DNA from: Cetobacterium sp. 2A
GTDB taxonomy: Bacteria > Fusobacteriota > Fusobacteriia > Fusobacteriales > Fusobacteriaceae
Direction of reading: 5' to 3'
NCBI RefSeq assembly: GCF_014250685.1
Contig: NZ_JACFAJ010000001.1
Span: 186,001-250,000 of the forward strand
Length of the DNA: 64,000 nucleotides
This document shows positions 26,235 to 35,290 of the stretch, piece after piece (within the stretch, counting starts at the first letter, position 1; each line of letters opens with the position of its first letter). The translations under genes were made by a program, and so were the position numbers. A model generated the notes under the pieces. It saw only the letters and a program-made list of their open reading frames with translations, made no database searches and was not told the DNA's origin.

Positions 26235-26248
26235 CGGATATTTATCCG
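26235..26248. promoter_or_regulatory. Palindrome in the MATE-regulator divergent region
   Basis: CGGATA-TT-TATCCG is a perfect inverted repeat lying just before the ribosome binding site of the Crp/Fnr-type regulator. It is a candidate operator for autoregulation, or an RNA hairpin at the 5' end of its message. Confidence 0.4.
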
Positions 26249-26262
26249 TAAGGTGGTAAAAA

Positions 26263-26895
26263 ATGGAAGTAAAAAAAGATATAAATGAGATAAAAAGAAT
26301 TCTTAAATTTTATTCGATAGAAGATATTATTCCTGAAAAATATTTGAAAAAATTATCGATACATTATTTTAAAAAAGGTGAAATTATATATTTGTCTCAA
26401 AATAAGATGGATTATTTATATTTTTTTGTCAAAGGAAGAGTTAAAGTTTATCCACTTTTAGAAAATGGCAAAGAAATTATAATTGACTTTGCAGAACCTT
26501 TAGATATATTTGGAGACGTTGAGTATATTTTAGGAGATAAAATATATAGTAATATCGAAGCAATAAATGATTGTGCGTTAATTGCAATATATTCTAAAGA
26601 TTTGAAAGAGATATTAAAAGGAAATGATAAATTTTATGCACTTATTTTAAAGCTTCTGACAAAAAAACTCATAAATAACTCAGTCAAATTGATTGATATT
26701 CAGCATAAACCTCTTAGAGAAAGAGCTATGGAATTTTTTAGAAAAGTTGCACTGGATAATAAAATTGAAAATATAAAATATATTGAAATGGCAAAATATT
26801 TGTTAGTTTCGGACCGACATTTAAGAAAAGTTATTAGAGAATTGGAAGAAAATGGGTTGATAAAAAAAGTAGGATCGACAATTTATTTGAAATGA
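26263..26895 (+). CDS. Crp/Fnr-family transcriptional regulator
   Basis: 210 residues. The cyclic-nucleotide-binding-like barrel spans about 20-130 (KKGEIIYLSQNKMDYLYFFV, KGRVKVYPLLENGKEIIIDF). A C-terminal helix-turn-helix is at about 172-198 (YIEMAKYLLVSDRHLRKVIR). The Arg/Ser of the cAMP pocket and the Fnr iron-sulfur cysteines are not evident, so the signal is unknown; the overall shape is YeiL-like. Divergent from the MATE gene, its likely target. Confidence 0.85.
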   Translation: MEVKKDINEIKRILKFYSIEDIIPEKYLKKLSIHYFKKGEIIYLSQNKMDYLYFFVKGRVKVYPLLENGKEIIIDFAEPLDIFGDVEYILGDKIYSNIEAINDCALIAIYSKDLKEILKGNDKFYALILKLLTKKLINNSVKLIDIQHKPLRERAMEFFRKVALDNKIENIKYIEMAKYLLVSDRHLRKVIRELEENGLIKKVGSTIYLK

Positions 26896-26933
26896 TATGG
26901 AGTTACGACATAAATCAGACATAGAGTAGTAGT

Positions 26934-26963
26934 ATTATTGATTTATAAAATAAAATCAATAAT
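26934..26963 (+). repeat. Inverted repeat before a small secreted-protein gene
   Basis: ATTATTGATTT / AAATCAATAAT, an 11-bp perfect inverted repeat with an 8-nt loop and no T-run, sits immediately before the ribosome binding site of the gene at 26978. It may be a weak terminator of the regulator gene or a leader hairpin. Confidence 0.4.
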
Positions 26964-26977
26964 TATGGAGGATTAAT

Positions 26978-27304
26978 GTGAAAAAACTTTTAATGATTGG
27001 AACTTTATTAATTTCTTTTGTTGTTCGAGCTAATGTATTTGATAACAATGAGTATTCAAAATATCAAATTTATTTAAATGAAGAACAACAAAAAATATTT
27101 GAAGAAATTTTTTGGAAATATGATTTGGAAATAAAAAGAAATGAGAAAATGATAGAAATTTTAGAAATTAAAAAAGATAGTAAAATTGAAATAGAGAAAA
27201 TAGAACAAGATATAAAAAATATTATTTTAAATAAAAAACTGGAATTAAAAGAATTAGAAAAAGATTTTTTGAAAAATCCACAAAGGTACAATATTACCAT
27301 TTAA
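26978..27304 (+). CDS. Small secreted coiled-coil protein, unknown
   Basis: 108 residues from a GTG start preceded by ATGGAGGA. A signal peptide (KKLLMIGTLLISFVVRA) is followed by a highly charged Glu/Lys/Ile-rich helix from about residue 30 to 95 (EEQQKIFEEIFWKY ... DIKNIILNKKLELKELEK), predicted as a coiled coil. No known domain recognised; it may be a periplasmic Skp/OmpH-like holdase or adhesin-type helix, but there is no real evidence for either. It stands alone. Confidence 0.6.
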   Translation: MKKLLMIGTLLISFVVRANVFDNNEYSKYQIYLNEEQQKIFEEIFWKYDLEIKRNEKMIEILEIKKDSKIEIEKIEQDIKNIILNKKLELKELEKDFLKNPQRYNITI

Positions 27305-27389
27305 AAATTATATGACTTGATTTTAAAACATTTTCGTTGTATATACGTTAATTAGATTAGTTTATAAAAAACTTTAAAGGGTGATAATA

Positions 27390-27974
27390 ATGAGAAAGAT
27401 GCTTGAGATTAGATGGCATGGAAGAGGAGGGCAAGGTGCTAAAACAGCATCACTTCTTTTGGCTGATGCTGCTTTTACAGGTGGAATGTTTGTACAAGGA
27501 TTTCCTGAATATGGTCCTAAGAGAATGGGAGCTCCAATAACTGCGTATAATAGAATAGCTAAGGAAAGGATAAGAGTTCATTCTAATATTTATGAACCAG
27601 ATTTCGTTGTTGTAGTTGATGAAACTCTTCTTCAAAGTGTAGATGTAACAAAAGGATTGAAAGCAACAGGAGCAATAATAATAAATAGTAGTAAGCATCC
27701 AGAAGAGCTAAAACAGCATTTAAAAGGATACATGGGAAGGGTATATTCTTGTGATGCAAGAAAAATTTCAGAAGAAACATTAGGAAAGAATTTTCCAAAC
27801 TCTCCGATGCTAGGAGCACTTGTAAAAGTTAGTGAAGTTATGGAAAAAGATGAATTTATGACTGCAATAAAGGAATCTTTTAAAGAAAAGTTTTCTCATA
27901 AACCAGAGGTTCTAAATGGAAATATAAAAGCTGTTGAACGTTCTATGAATGAGGTGAGATGTAATGAAGAATAA
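27390..27974 (+). CDS. 2-oxoacid:ferredoxin oxidoreductase, gamma subunit
   Basis: 194 residues from ATG 27390; an upstream in-frame GTG lies in the ribosome binding site AAAGGGTGAT. The gamma-domain signature EIRWHGRGGQGAKTASLLLA and QGFPEYGPKRMGAPITAYNR are present. This domain helps bind CoA and holds the complex together. It is the first of four genes in the order gamma-delta-alpha-beta, the split form of pyruvate (or branched-chain 2-oxoacid) ferredoxin oxidoreductase. Confidence 0.93.
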   Translation: MRKMLEIRWHGRGGQGAKTASLLLADAAFTGGMFVQGFPEYGPKRMGAPITAYNRIAKERIRVHSNIYEPDFVVVVDETLLQSVDVTKGLKATGAIIINSSKHPEELKQHLKGYMGRVYSCDARKISEETLGKNFPNSPMLGALVKVSEVMEKDEFMTAIKESFKEKFSHKPEVLNGNIKAVERSMNEVRCNEE

Positions 27975-28266
27975 GATGGGGATAAAAATTGATGAAACTA
28001 TAAAATGGCAAGATATAACTCCAGGAGGAGTAATTTATGATTCAGGAAGTGCCCAACATTTTATAACTGGTGATTGGAGAAGTATGAAGCCTGAGTTTGT
28101 TGATGAAAATTGTAAACACTGTCTTTTATGTATTCCTGTTTGCCCAGATTCAGCTATTCCAGTTGTAGAGGGAAAGAGGTTGGACTTTAATATGAGCCAC
28201 TGTAAAGGATGCGGAATTTGTTACGAAGTATGTCCATTTAAAGCAATAGAATTTATGAAAGATTAA
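27964..28266 (+). CDS. 2-oxoacid:ferredoxin oxidoreductase, delta subunit (2[4Fe-4S])
   Basis: 100 residues with two ferredoxin-type cluster motifs: CKHCLLCIPVCPDSA (about 50-64) and CKGCGICYEVCPFKA (about 79-93). It passes electrons from the thiamine site to soluble ferredoxin. It overlaps the gamma gene by 11 bases. Confidence 0.94.
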   Translation: MKNKMGIKIDETIKWQDITPGGVIYDSGSAQHFITGDWRSMKPEFVDENCKHCLLCIPVCPDSAIPVVEGKRLDFNMSHCKGCGICYEVCPFKAIEFMKD

Positions 28267-28282
28267 TTTGGGGGTAGCAAGT

Positions 28283-29461
28283 ATGAATTTAAAAGAGAGA
28301 ATGTCAGGAAATGAAGCTGTAGCAATCGCTATGAGGCAAATAGAGCCAGATGTAATGGCAGCATTTCCAATTACTCCATCAACTGAAATACCACAGTATT
28401 TTTCTCAGTATGTAGCAGATAAATTAGTGAATACGGAGTTTGTTCCGGTAGAGTCAGAACATAGTGCAATGTCAGCTTGTCTTGGGGCTCAAGCAGCAGG
28501 AGCAAGAACTATGACAGCCACGTCATCATGTGGGTTAGCGCTTATGTGGGAGATGCTTTACGTGGCAGCTTCAACAAGACTACCGATATCATTAGCATGT
28601 GTTAATAGAGCACTAACAGGACCAATAAATATAAATGCAGATCACAGTGATTCAATGGGGGCAAGAGATTCTGGTTGGATTCAGATATACAGTGAAACTA
28701 ATCAAGAAGCATACGATAACTTTATACAGGCTGTAAAGATAGCTGAGGATAAAGATGTCCAACTTCCTATAATGGTATGCCAAGATGGATTTATAACTAG
28801 CCATGCGGTGGAAAATATAGAGTTATTGCCAGATAAAATTGTTAAAGAATTTGTAGGAGAATATACTCCTGAAGATTATTTACTTAATTCAGAAAGACCG
28901 ATATCTCATGGACCTTATGATGTAGCAGGATATTATATGGAACATAAAAGATTACAGGCTCAAGGAATGATTAATTCAAGAGATGTTATTCTAAAAGTAG
29001 CAGAAGAGTTTGAAAAAATAAGTGGAAGAAAATATGGTTTTTTTGAAGAGTATAGATTAGATGATGCTGATGTCGCTTTAGTTTTAATAAATTCCACTGC
29101 GGGAACAGCAAAAGATGCAATTGATAGAATGAGAGCTATGGGGAAAAAAGTAGGACTTTTAAAAATAAGAGTATTTAGACCTTTTCCAATGAAGGAGATA
29201 GCAGAAGCTTTAAAAAATATTAAGATGGTTGCAGTTATGGATAAATGTGAAGGAATGTCAGCAGCTGGAGGTCCATTATTTGCTGAAATAAGATCGGCAC
29301 TTTATGATTCAAGTCCAAAACCTAAAATGGTAAATTATATCTATGGGCTTGGTGGAAGAGATGTTACTGTTAACCATATAGAGGATATATTTGAAATTTT
29401 ATTAAAAGAAAAAGATCAAGAAATACAAGAAGTTTATAGATATCTTGGAGTAAGAGGTTAA
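28283..29461 (+). CDS. 2-oxoacid:ferredoxin oxidoreductase, alpha subunit
   Basis: 392 residues from ATG 28283, eight bases after GGGGG; an in-frame TTG at 28268 comes before the ribosome binding site. It has MSGNEAVAIAMRQIEPDVMA, FPITPSTEIPQYFSQYV and ESEHSAMSACLGAQAAGART, the pyrimidine-domain features of the alpha chain. Together with beta it forms the thiamine-diphosphate site. Confidence 0.94.
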   Translation: MNLKERMSGNEAVAIAMRQIEPDVMAAFPITPSTEIPQYFSQYVADKLVNTEFVPVESEHSAMSACLGAQAAGARTMTATSSCGLALMWEMLYVAASTRLPISLACVNRALTGPININADHSDSMGARDSGWIQIYSETNQEAYDNFIQAVKIAEDKDVQLPIMVCQDGFITSHAVENIELLPDKIVKEFVGEYTPEDYLLNSERPISHGPYDVAGYYMEHKRLQAQGMINSRDVILKVAEEFEKISGRKYGFFEEYRLDDADVALVLINSTAGTAKDAIDRMRAMGKKVGLLKIRVFRPFPMKEIAEALKNIKMVAVMDKCEGMSAAGGPLFAEIRSALYDSSPKPKMVNYIYGLGGRDVTVNHIEDIFEILLKEKDQEIQEVYRYLGVRG

Positions 29462-29471
29462 GGGGGAGTTT

Positions 29472-30407
29472 ATGCCATATAATTTTAAAACAGAAATGAA
29501 CAAGCCAGAGAGACTTACTGGAGGACATAGAATGTGCGCTGGATGTGGAGCTCCTGTAGCAGTTAGAGGAGTTCTAAGAGCTTTAAAACCTGAAGATGAA
29601 GCCGTTATATGCAGTGCGACGGGATGTTTGGAAGTTTCAACTTTTCTTTATCCATATACAGCTTGGAAGGATTCTTTTATACATTCCGCTTTTGAAAATG
29701 CAGGAGCGACAATAAGTGGAGTAGAAGCGGCATATAAAGCTTTAAAAAGAAAAGGAAAAATAAAAGATAATTATAAGTTTATAGCGTTTGGAGGAGATGG
29801 AGGAACATATGATATAGGTTTTCAATCTCTATCGGGCGCTATGGAAAGAGGACATGATATGGTGTATGTATGTTATGATAACGGAGCATACATGAATACC
29901 GGAATACAACGTTCATCTGCTACTCCAAAATATGCTAGTACTACAACAACTCCTTTAGGTGATGAAAGCAGTGGGAAAGTTCAAGGTAAGAAGGACTTGT
30001 CTGATATAATGGTAGGACACAATATACCTTATGTAGCTCAAACAACTTTTATGGGAAATTTTAAAGATTTACATGAGAAGTCTGAAAAAGCTATATATAC
30101 CCCAGGTGCAGCATTTTTAAATGTTCTTGCTCCTTGTCCTAGAGGATGGAATTATAGTCCAGAAAAATTAATGGAGATATGTAAATTAGCAGTAGAAACT
30201 TGTTACTGGCCATTATTTGAAGTTATAAATGGAGAATGGAAATTATCATATAAACCTAAAAATAAATTACCAATAATTGATTTTTTAAAAAAGCAGGGAA
30301 GATTTAAGCATTTATTTAAAGAAGAAAATAAACATTTGCTTGAAGAGATTCAAAATGATGTAGATTTGAAGTGGGAGAGATTACTTAAAAAATGCGGTGA
30401 AGTATAA
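29472..30407 (+). CDS. 2-oxoacid:ferredoxin oxidoreductase, beta subunit
   Basis: 311 residues. Cluster-binding cysteines are in HRMCAGCGAPVAVR (near 20-33), CSATGC (about 48-53) and PCPRGW (about 220). The thiamine-diphosphate motif GGDGGTYDIGFQSLSGAMER lies near 110-130 with the conserved YDNGAYMNTGIQRS. It closes the operon, which converts a 2-oxoacid plus CoA to acyl-CoA, CO2 and reduced ferredoxin. Pyruvate is the likeliest substrate, but 2-oxoisovalerate cannot be excluded. Confidence 0.94.
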   Translation: MPYNFKTEMNKPERLTGGHRMCAGCGAPVAVRGVLRALKPEDEAVICSATGCLEVSTFLYPYTAWKDSFIHSAFENAGATISGVEAAYKALKRKGKIKDNYKFIAFGGDGGTYDIGFQSLSGAMERGHDMVYVCYDNGAYMNTGIQRSSATPKYASTTTTPLGDESSGKVQGKKDLSDIMVGHNIPYVAQTTFMGNFKDLHEKSEKAIYTPGAAFLNVLAPCPRGWNYSPEKLMEICKLAVETCYWPLFEVINGEWKLSYKPKNKLPIIDFLKKQGRFKHLFKEENKHLLEEIQNDVDLKWERLLKKCGEV

Positions 30408-30440
30408 AAAAAGTGGGCAAATTAATTTGCCCACTTTTTT
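30406..30440. terminator. Bidirectional terminator, ferredoxin oxidoreductase / antiporter
   Basis: An almost perfect palindrome AAAAAGTGGGCAAATT / AATTTGCCCACTTTTT with A-runs and T-runs on either side, positioned between convergent genes. Confidence 0.92.
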
Positions 30441-31905
30441 ATGCAGCCATTAGAACTTTGTAATTCATAAATAGATACACAAGTCCTATTACTCCAAGGA
30501 TAGCTAATATTATAGAAAATATTCTTTCTGATTTTGTAAATTCTGGATTACCTGGATCTGATTCTTTTCTAGCTTTCATAAATACGGGAATACCTAAAGC
30601 GTAGACTATGGCAGCAACTAGCATATAATTAAGGCCAGCTGCATATACTAGCCATGCTCCATAAACAGTCCCTAAAATTCCTGTAATTAATGCAGTTTTT
30701 AAACTTGCAAAACTATCAGTTGGGTAGTTGTCATTTTTTGCAGCTATTTTCCATAGATACATAGTACAAACTATATAACAAGGAAGAACCATTACCCCGG
30801 TGATACTAAGCATCAAATTCCAAGCGTTATTAGAAAAATAAACTAATATCATAATAACTTGCATGATAAGAGTTGAAACCATAAGAGAGAAAGATGCAGA
30901 TCCTTTATCATTTTCAGCAGCAAAAGCTTTAGGGAATGTCCCAGCTTTAGCAGCAGCGAAAGGAAGTTCAGCAAGCATGATTGTCCAAACTAGCCATGAA
31001 CTTAGTATAGAGATAATAACACCAGCATTCATAAGCCAATCTCCCCATTTCCCAACAATCCCTCCAAGAACTGCTGCAGTAGAAGGAGCTGCCATTACAG
31101 AAAGTTCACCTTGAGAGAAATTTCCAAAAGGTAACAATGAAAGAAGAATGTACATTACTAAACAACCTAAGAATCCTAGAAGAGTTGCTTTTCCAACTTC
31201 AGCTTGATCCCTAGCACGATCTGAAATTACTACAGCTCCTTCAATTCCAATAAAAACCCAAAGAGTTACAAGCATTGTACTTTTAATTTGAGTCATCAGA
31301 CTTCCTAAAGGTTTATCACTTAATTTAACAATAGTTTCTGTTCCCCAAATATTTGTAAAAAGCATTGATAATTTGATTGCAAATAGAGTTATAAATATAA
31401 ATAAAATTAATGGAACAAGTTTACCTATTGTCCCAATTATATTTAGTTTAGCTGCACTTTTGACACCAGCCATTACTGTAAAATATATAATCCAAAGTAC
31501 AATAGAGCCACCAATAATAGACAAGAAGTTATTTCCACCTTTAAAATATGGTGGAAAGAAGTAGTTTAATGAGTCCATAAGAAGTATAGCATATCCAATA
31601 TTTGCAAAACAGTTGCACAGCCAGTATCCCCATGCCATTTGGAATCCAACAAACTTTCCAAATCCAAGTTCACCATAAGTATAAATTCCCGTCGTTGCAT
31701 CTGGTCTTGCAACAGCCAAAATCCTAAAAGTATTAGCAACGAACCACATTCCGATTCCCGTAATAATCCAAGCTATAACAATAGCTCCTGATCCAGCTGA
31801 TTGAGCCATATTTTGTGGAAGATTATAAACTCCACCACCAATCATAGCACTAACTACTATAGAAGCAAGTGCTAAAAGTCCCAATTTTTTACTTTCTGTT
31901 GCCAT
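30439..31905 (-). CDS. APC-family amino-acid antiporter (arginine/ornithine type)
   Basis: 488 residues with about 12-13 helices. The N-terminus SAMIGGGVYNLPQNMAQSAGSG and the region GYWLCNCFANIGYAILLMDS are typical of the APC basic amino-acid/polyamine antiporter group (ArcD/LysP/AdiC-like). Such proteins swap arginine or lysine for ornithine, agmatine or cadaverine. A link with the decarboxylase at 1-2204 is possible, but they are 28 kb apart, so it is not shown. Its own AT-rich promoter region lies between it and a terminator of the next gene. Confidence 0.87.
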   Translation of the reverse strand: MATESKKLGLLALASIVVSAMIGGGVYNLPQNMAQSAGSGAIVIAWIITGIGMWFVANTFRILAVARPDATTGIYTYGELGFGKFVGFQMAWGYWLCNCFANIGYAILLMDSLNYFFPPYFKGGNNFLSIIGGSIVLWIIYFTVMAGVKSAAKLNIIGTIGKLVPLILFIFITLFAIKLSMLFTNIWGTETIVKLSDKPLGSLMTQIKSTMLVTLWVFIGIEGAVVISDRARDQAEVGKATLLGFLGCLVMYILLSLLPFGNFSQGELSVMAAPSTAAVLGGIVGKWGDWLMNAGVIISILSSWLVWTIMLAELPFAAAKAGTFPKAFAAENDKGSASFSLMVSTLIMQVIMILVYFSNNAWNLMLSITGVMVLPCYIVCTMYLWKIAAKNDNYPTDSFASLKTALITGILGTVYGAWLVYAAGLNYMLVAAIVYALGIPVFMKARKESDPGNPEFTKSERIFSIILAILGVIGLVYLFMNYKVLMAA

Positions 31906-32005
31906 CTTAACTCCTCCTTGTAATTCTAGTATAACTACGTAATAAACATCACTTACTATTCTTATTAAAATGTAAATATCTTCTTTTTTAATAGAATTTA
32001 TACTA

Positions 32006-32043
32006 TAAAAAAATCCCCATCTTAAAAAATAAAAGATGAGGAT
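32006..32043 (-). terminator. Terminator after the flavin reductase gene
   Basis: On the minus strand ATCCTCATCTT pairs with AAGATGGGGAT (11 positions, one mismatch) and is followed by seven Ts. Confidence 0.85.
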
Positions 32044-32048
32044 AACGG

Positions 32049-32717
32049 TTAATATTTCTTTTTTTTCTTTTTTTTAGGTAAAATCGTCTTGTTGTCATCG
32101 GATTTATACTCATTAAAAGTTTTGATATGTTTATATTTTTCGATTAGTTCAGAGTTTTTAGCTACTGAAAATCCAAATTGTCCAATTGGTTTTTTACTCA
32201 TTGGAAAATATTCTCCATGACAATAATTAACTAAATTGGCCCATTCAAAATGAATCTTTCCTTTTTCATCTAAAAGATCTGAATTGATATGAGATCCTAC
32301 AACTTCAGCTAAGAAAAGATCATGAGTTCCTAATGGAATTATGCTCTTTACTTTACATTCGATATTAATAGGGCATTCTTTAATATATGGGACATCAATA
32401 TGTGTACCTTTTTTCATTGTAAAGCCCATCTCTTTAATTTTATCAGTATCTTTTCCAGAACGAACACCACAAAAGTCAGTTTCTCTAACTTGGTGACTAC
32501 TTGGTAAATTTACAGTAAATTCTAAAGTTTCTTTTATATATTCGTATGATAGTCTTTCAGGTCTAATAGAAATTGAAAGCATAGGTGGTTTAGTACAAAT
32601 TGTTCCTGTCCATGCAACAGTAAAAACATTCTCTTTTCCTTCTTTATTTTTAGAAGTAATAAGAACAACTGGAACAGGATTTAAAACAACACTACCTTTA
32701 AATTCTTGTTTGCTCAT
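32049..32717 (-). CDS. Flavin reductase family protein (FMN-binding split barrel)
   Basis: 222 residues. The family core, VPVVLITSKNKEGKENVFTV ... TGTICTKPPMLSISIRPERL ... FTVNLPSSHQVRETDFCGVR, is present. These proteins bind FMN and reduce flavin or serve in small redox reactions. The C-terminal tail is odd, ending LPKKKKKKKY: seven consecutive lysines from an A-rich run that may be prone to slippage. Single gene with its own terminator. Confidence 0.88.
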   Translation of the reverse strand: MSKQEFKGSVVLNPVPVVLITSKNKEGKENVFTVAWTGTICTKPPMLSISIRPERLSYEYIKETLEFTVNLPSSHQVRETDFCGVRSGKDTDKIKEMGFTMKKGTHIDVPYIKECPINIECKVKSIIPLGTHDLFLAEVVGSHINSDLLDEKGKIHFEWANLVNYCHGEYFPMSKKPIGQFGFSVAKNSELIEKYKHIKTFNEYKSDDNKTILPKKKKKKKY

Positions 32718-32802
32718 TAATTACACTCCTTTTTAGAAACTATTCAAAAATTCTTTGTTTTATTATTATAATATAAAAATAATAAAAAGAGAAGGAATAA
32801 AA

Positions 32803-32828
32803 GAAAAAAGACGGAAAATCCGTCTTTT
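32803..32828 (-). terminator. Terminator overlapping the end of the Bax-like gene
   Basis: AAAAGACGGA / TCCGTCTTTT, 10-bp perfect stem, tri-nucleotide loop, T-run on the minus strand; it begins at the stop codon of the gene. Confidence 0.8.
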
Positions 32829-33579
32829 ATACATCAAATTTTTTAAAATTATTACTTTTTATAAGATGATTAAGTTTGTCTTTATAATCTCCTTGTTCAC
32901 AATAAGCTGTTAAATATTTTGTTAGAGAAGTTGAATCCTCACCGTTTTTAATACCTTTTCTTAAACTTTTATATGCATTGTGTCTAGAAAGGTTAATAAC
33001 ATAATCATAAACAGATTCTTTAACATTTTCATATTTTCTATAATGTAATGAATCATCGGCTTTTACTCTAGGTTCATTTTTACTAAAAGATTTCATTCCA
33101 AAAAGATTATTAGAACGAGAACTAATTTTTGATGTTCCCCATCCACTTTCAAGAGAAGCTTGAGCAACTATTAATGAAGTTGGTGGCATTATCATTTTAT
33201 CCATAAGAGAAGCAAAATTTCCATAAGATACACGATATTTGTCAAAAATATTAGTTAAAAATGTTTTTTCTTCTAAAGTTAGTGTCGATTTTTTTGAAAG
33301 TGAAGCAACTCTAACTTTATTCATAGCAATATCATCTTCTACACTTTTTATAATTGGAACTATATTTTTAATAAATGTTTGTTTTCCTTTAATTTCACTT
33401 ACTTGCTTATTCAAGTTTGAATTATTTGTATGGTTAATATTTTTAGGTGAAATTTTTGAATTTAAAGTTGATTCTATATGTTTAGTTCCGTCTAAAATTC
33501 CTAAAAGACTTGTAAAATCTTTAGAAAAGCTACTTACAAAAATTGTAGAAGCTAAAATAAAAATACTTAATTTTCTCAA
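32827..33579 (-). CDS. Secreted glucosaminidase-family (Bax-like) protein
   Basis: 250 residues with a signal peptide at 1-19 (KLSIFILASTIFVSSFS). The N-terminal ~100 residues are Lys/Asn/Ser-rich. The glucosaminidase domain follows, with PTSLIVAQASLESGWGTSKI and SRSNNLFGMKSF carrying the catalytic Glu in the ASLESGWG motif. It should cut the peptidoglycan glycan between GlcNAc and MurNAc. Length and layout match E. coli Bax. Single gene. Confidence 0.88.
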   Translation of the reverse strand: MRKLSIFILASTIFVSSFSKDFTSLLGILDGTKHIESTLNSKISPKNINHTNNSNLNKQVSEIKGKQTFIKNIVPIIKSVEDDIAMNKVRVASLSKKSTLTLEEKTFLTNIFDKYRVSYGNFASLMDKMIMPPTSLIVAQASLESGWGTSKISSRSNNLFGMKSFSKNEPRVKADDSLHYRKYENVKESVYDYVINLSRHNAYKSLRKGIKNGEDSTSLTKYLTAYCEQGDYKDKLNHLIKSNNFKKFDV

Positions 33580-33673
33580 TGACTACCTCCGTATAATAAT
33601 CAGGTTATTTATATATAATGTTTAGATTATATCATATTATACAGAAATAGTCAAAATTTTAAGTATAAGATAG

Positions 33674-34018
33674 CTACATGTCCCTTGTAATGACTATGTC
33701 AGCATCTGTTCCAAGTATATTTTTTAAGACAATATGCCCCATTTTAACAGGAGATTTTATCTCAATATCATTTAAAAGTTTCATACATTCAAAAACTTTT
33801 TCTTTTGGAATTGCAATATTAGTTTTAACGGGAACTCTGTTATAAATTCCACCAATAATTTTAATTGTTGAAGTGACAACTCTTTTAGGCGAAACAAGTT
33901 CTTCTTTTCCATAAACTTCTCCTCTTGGACAAGCATTTCCAGTAACTGCGTAATTATTTTTTACATCGACTTGAAGATGACAACCGATTGGGCAAACAAT
34001 ACAAATCATATTAACCAT
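33674..34018 (-). CDS. DUF1667 protein, glycerol-oxidation operon
   Basis: 114 residues from the ATG at 34018, nine bases after AGGAGG; an upstream ATG at 34042 lies before the stop of the previous gene and before that site. The N-terminal half has four cysteines in CIVCPIGCHLQV and GNACPRGEVYG, plausible for an Fe-S cluster. DUF1667 proteins typically follow the anaerobic glycerol-3-phosphate dehydrogenase and FAD genes, and may be the electron-transfer subunit. It is last in the glp operon. Confidence 0.85.
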   Translation of the reverse strand: MVNMICIVCPIGCHLQVDVKNNYAVTGNACPRGEVYGKEELVSPKRVVTSTIKIIGGIYNRVPVKTNIAIPKEKVFECMKLLNDIEIKSPVKMGHIVLKNILGTDADIVITRDM

Positions 34019-34019
34019 T

Positions 34020-35276
34020 TTATAAAACCTCCTGTAATTCAACAGTTAAGTTACCTTCAATATTTTTTAAGAATTTTAAAGGGATTGTAATTCTTTCCAT
34101 TTCACCTGGTGCAAGATGCTTTCTAGGAAATCCAATCAGCTCTTTTTCACCATTTTTTACAAGAATTTTTTGATTTTTATAAACATTATTTACTCTCATG
34201 AAAATATCTATATTTTCAGAAGCCTTATCTAAGTCAATATTTTGTGGAACAGTGTAAGTAATTCCTTTTCCATTTTCGATGGCGATAGAATTTAGACTAG
34301 GAATAGATTTACTTAAAACATAATTGGCAGCATTTTTACCTGCACGTTCACCTTCAGCACTAACAAAATCTACAAGATCATGGACATGTACTACATTTCC
34401 ACAAGCAAAAATTCCCGAGATAGAAGTTTGCATTGTTTCGTTTACCATAGGTCCACTAGTTCTTCTATCTAGTTTTACACCAAGTTCTCTTGAAAGTTCA
34501 TTTTCAGGAATAAGACCAACAGACAATAGAAGTGTATCACACTCATATTCTATTTCAGTTCCCGGGATGGGTTGCTTATTTTCATCAACTTTTGAAACTG
34601 TAACACTCTCAACTCTATTTTTACCAAGTATATTAGTAACAGTATGTGATAGTAATAAAGGTATTCCAAAGTCATCAAGACACTGAACTATATTTCTTGT
34701 TAGTCCTCCAGAGAATGGCTGTAGTTCTATAACGGCCTTAACATCAGCACCTTCTAGTGTCATTCTTCTTGCCATAATAAGTCCGATATCTCCACTACCT
34801 AAGATGATAACTTTTTTTCCAACCATGTATCCTTCCATATTTATATATCTTTGGGCAGCACCAGCGGTAAATATACCAGCAGGTCTATAACCTGGAATGT
34901 TTATAGCACCCCTAGTTCTTTCTCTACACCCCATTGCAAGAATTATTGATTTAGCTTCAATTTCTTGGTAGCCTTTTTCAGGACTTATCATTGATATTTT
35001 TTTGTCGTGGGTTATATTCAAAACCATTGATTCAAGAGTATATTCAATTTGTAAATCTGTAATCATATTTATATATCTTTGAGCATATTCAGGCCCTGTT
35101 AATTCTTCCTTAAATCTATGAAGTCCAAATCCGTTGTGGATACACTGTTGAAGTATTCCACCAAGTTCTTTATCTCTTTCTATTATAAGAATTTTTTTTA
35201 TTCCATTTTCATAAGCTGCTTTGGCAGCAGCAAGTCCAGCAGGACCTCCACCAATAACTACAACATCATATTTCAT
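34020..35276 (-). CDS. FAD/NAD(P)-dependent oxidoreductase, glp operon
   Basis: 418 residues. Two dinucleotide-binding folds are visible: VVIGGGPAGLAAAKAAYENG (about 5-24) and KVIILGSGDIGLIMARRM (near 153-170). The FAD signature GIFACGNVVHVHDLVDFV lies near 285. CRE motifs such as GCRERTRGAINIPGYRPAG are typical of the NAD(P)H-oxidizing partner of anaerobic GlpA-type enzymes. It probably passes electrons from glycerol-3-phosphate oxidation to NAD+ or ferredoxin. It lies 14 bases after the GlpA-like gene. Confidence 0.88.
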   Translation of the reverse strand: MKYDVVVIGGGPAGLAAAKAAYENGIKKILIIERDKELGGILQQCIHNGFGLHRFKEELTGPEYAQRYINMITDLQIEYTLESMVLNITHDKKISMISPEKGYQEIEAKSIILAMGCRERTRGAINIPGYRPAGIFTAGAAQRYINMEGYMVGKKVIILGSGDIGLIMARRMTLEGADVKAVIELQPFSGGLTRNIVQCLDDFGIPLLLSHTVTNILGKNRVESVTVSKVDENKQPIPGTEIEYECDTLLLSVGLIPENELSRELGVKLDRRTSGPMVNETMQTSISGIFACGNVVHVHDLVDFVSAEGERAGKNAANYVLSKSIPSLNSIAIENGKGITYTVPQNIDLDKASENIDIFMRVNNVYKNQKILVKNGEKELIGFPRKHLAPGEMERITIPLKFLKNIEGNLTVELQEVL

Positions 35277-35290
35277 AATTTTTCCTCCAA

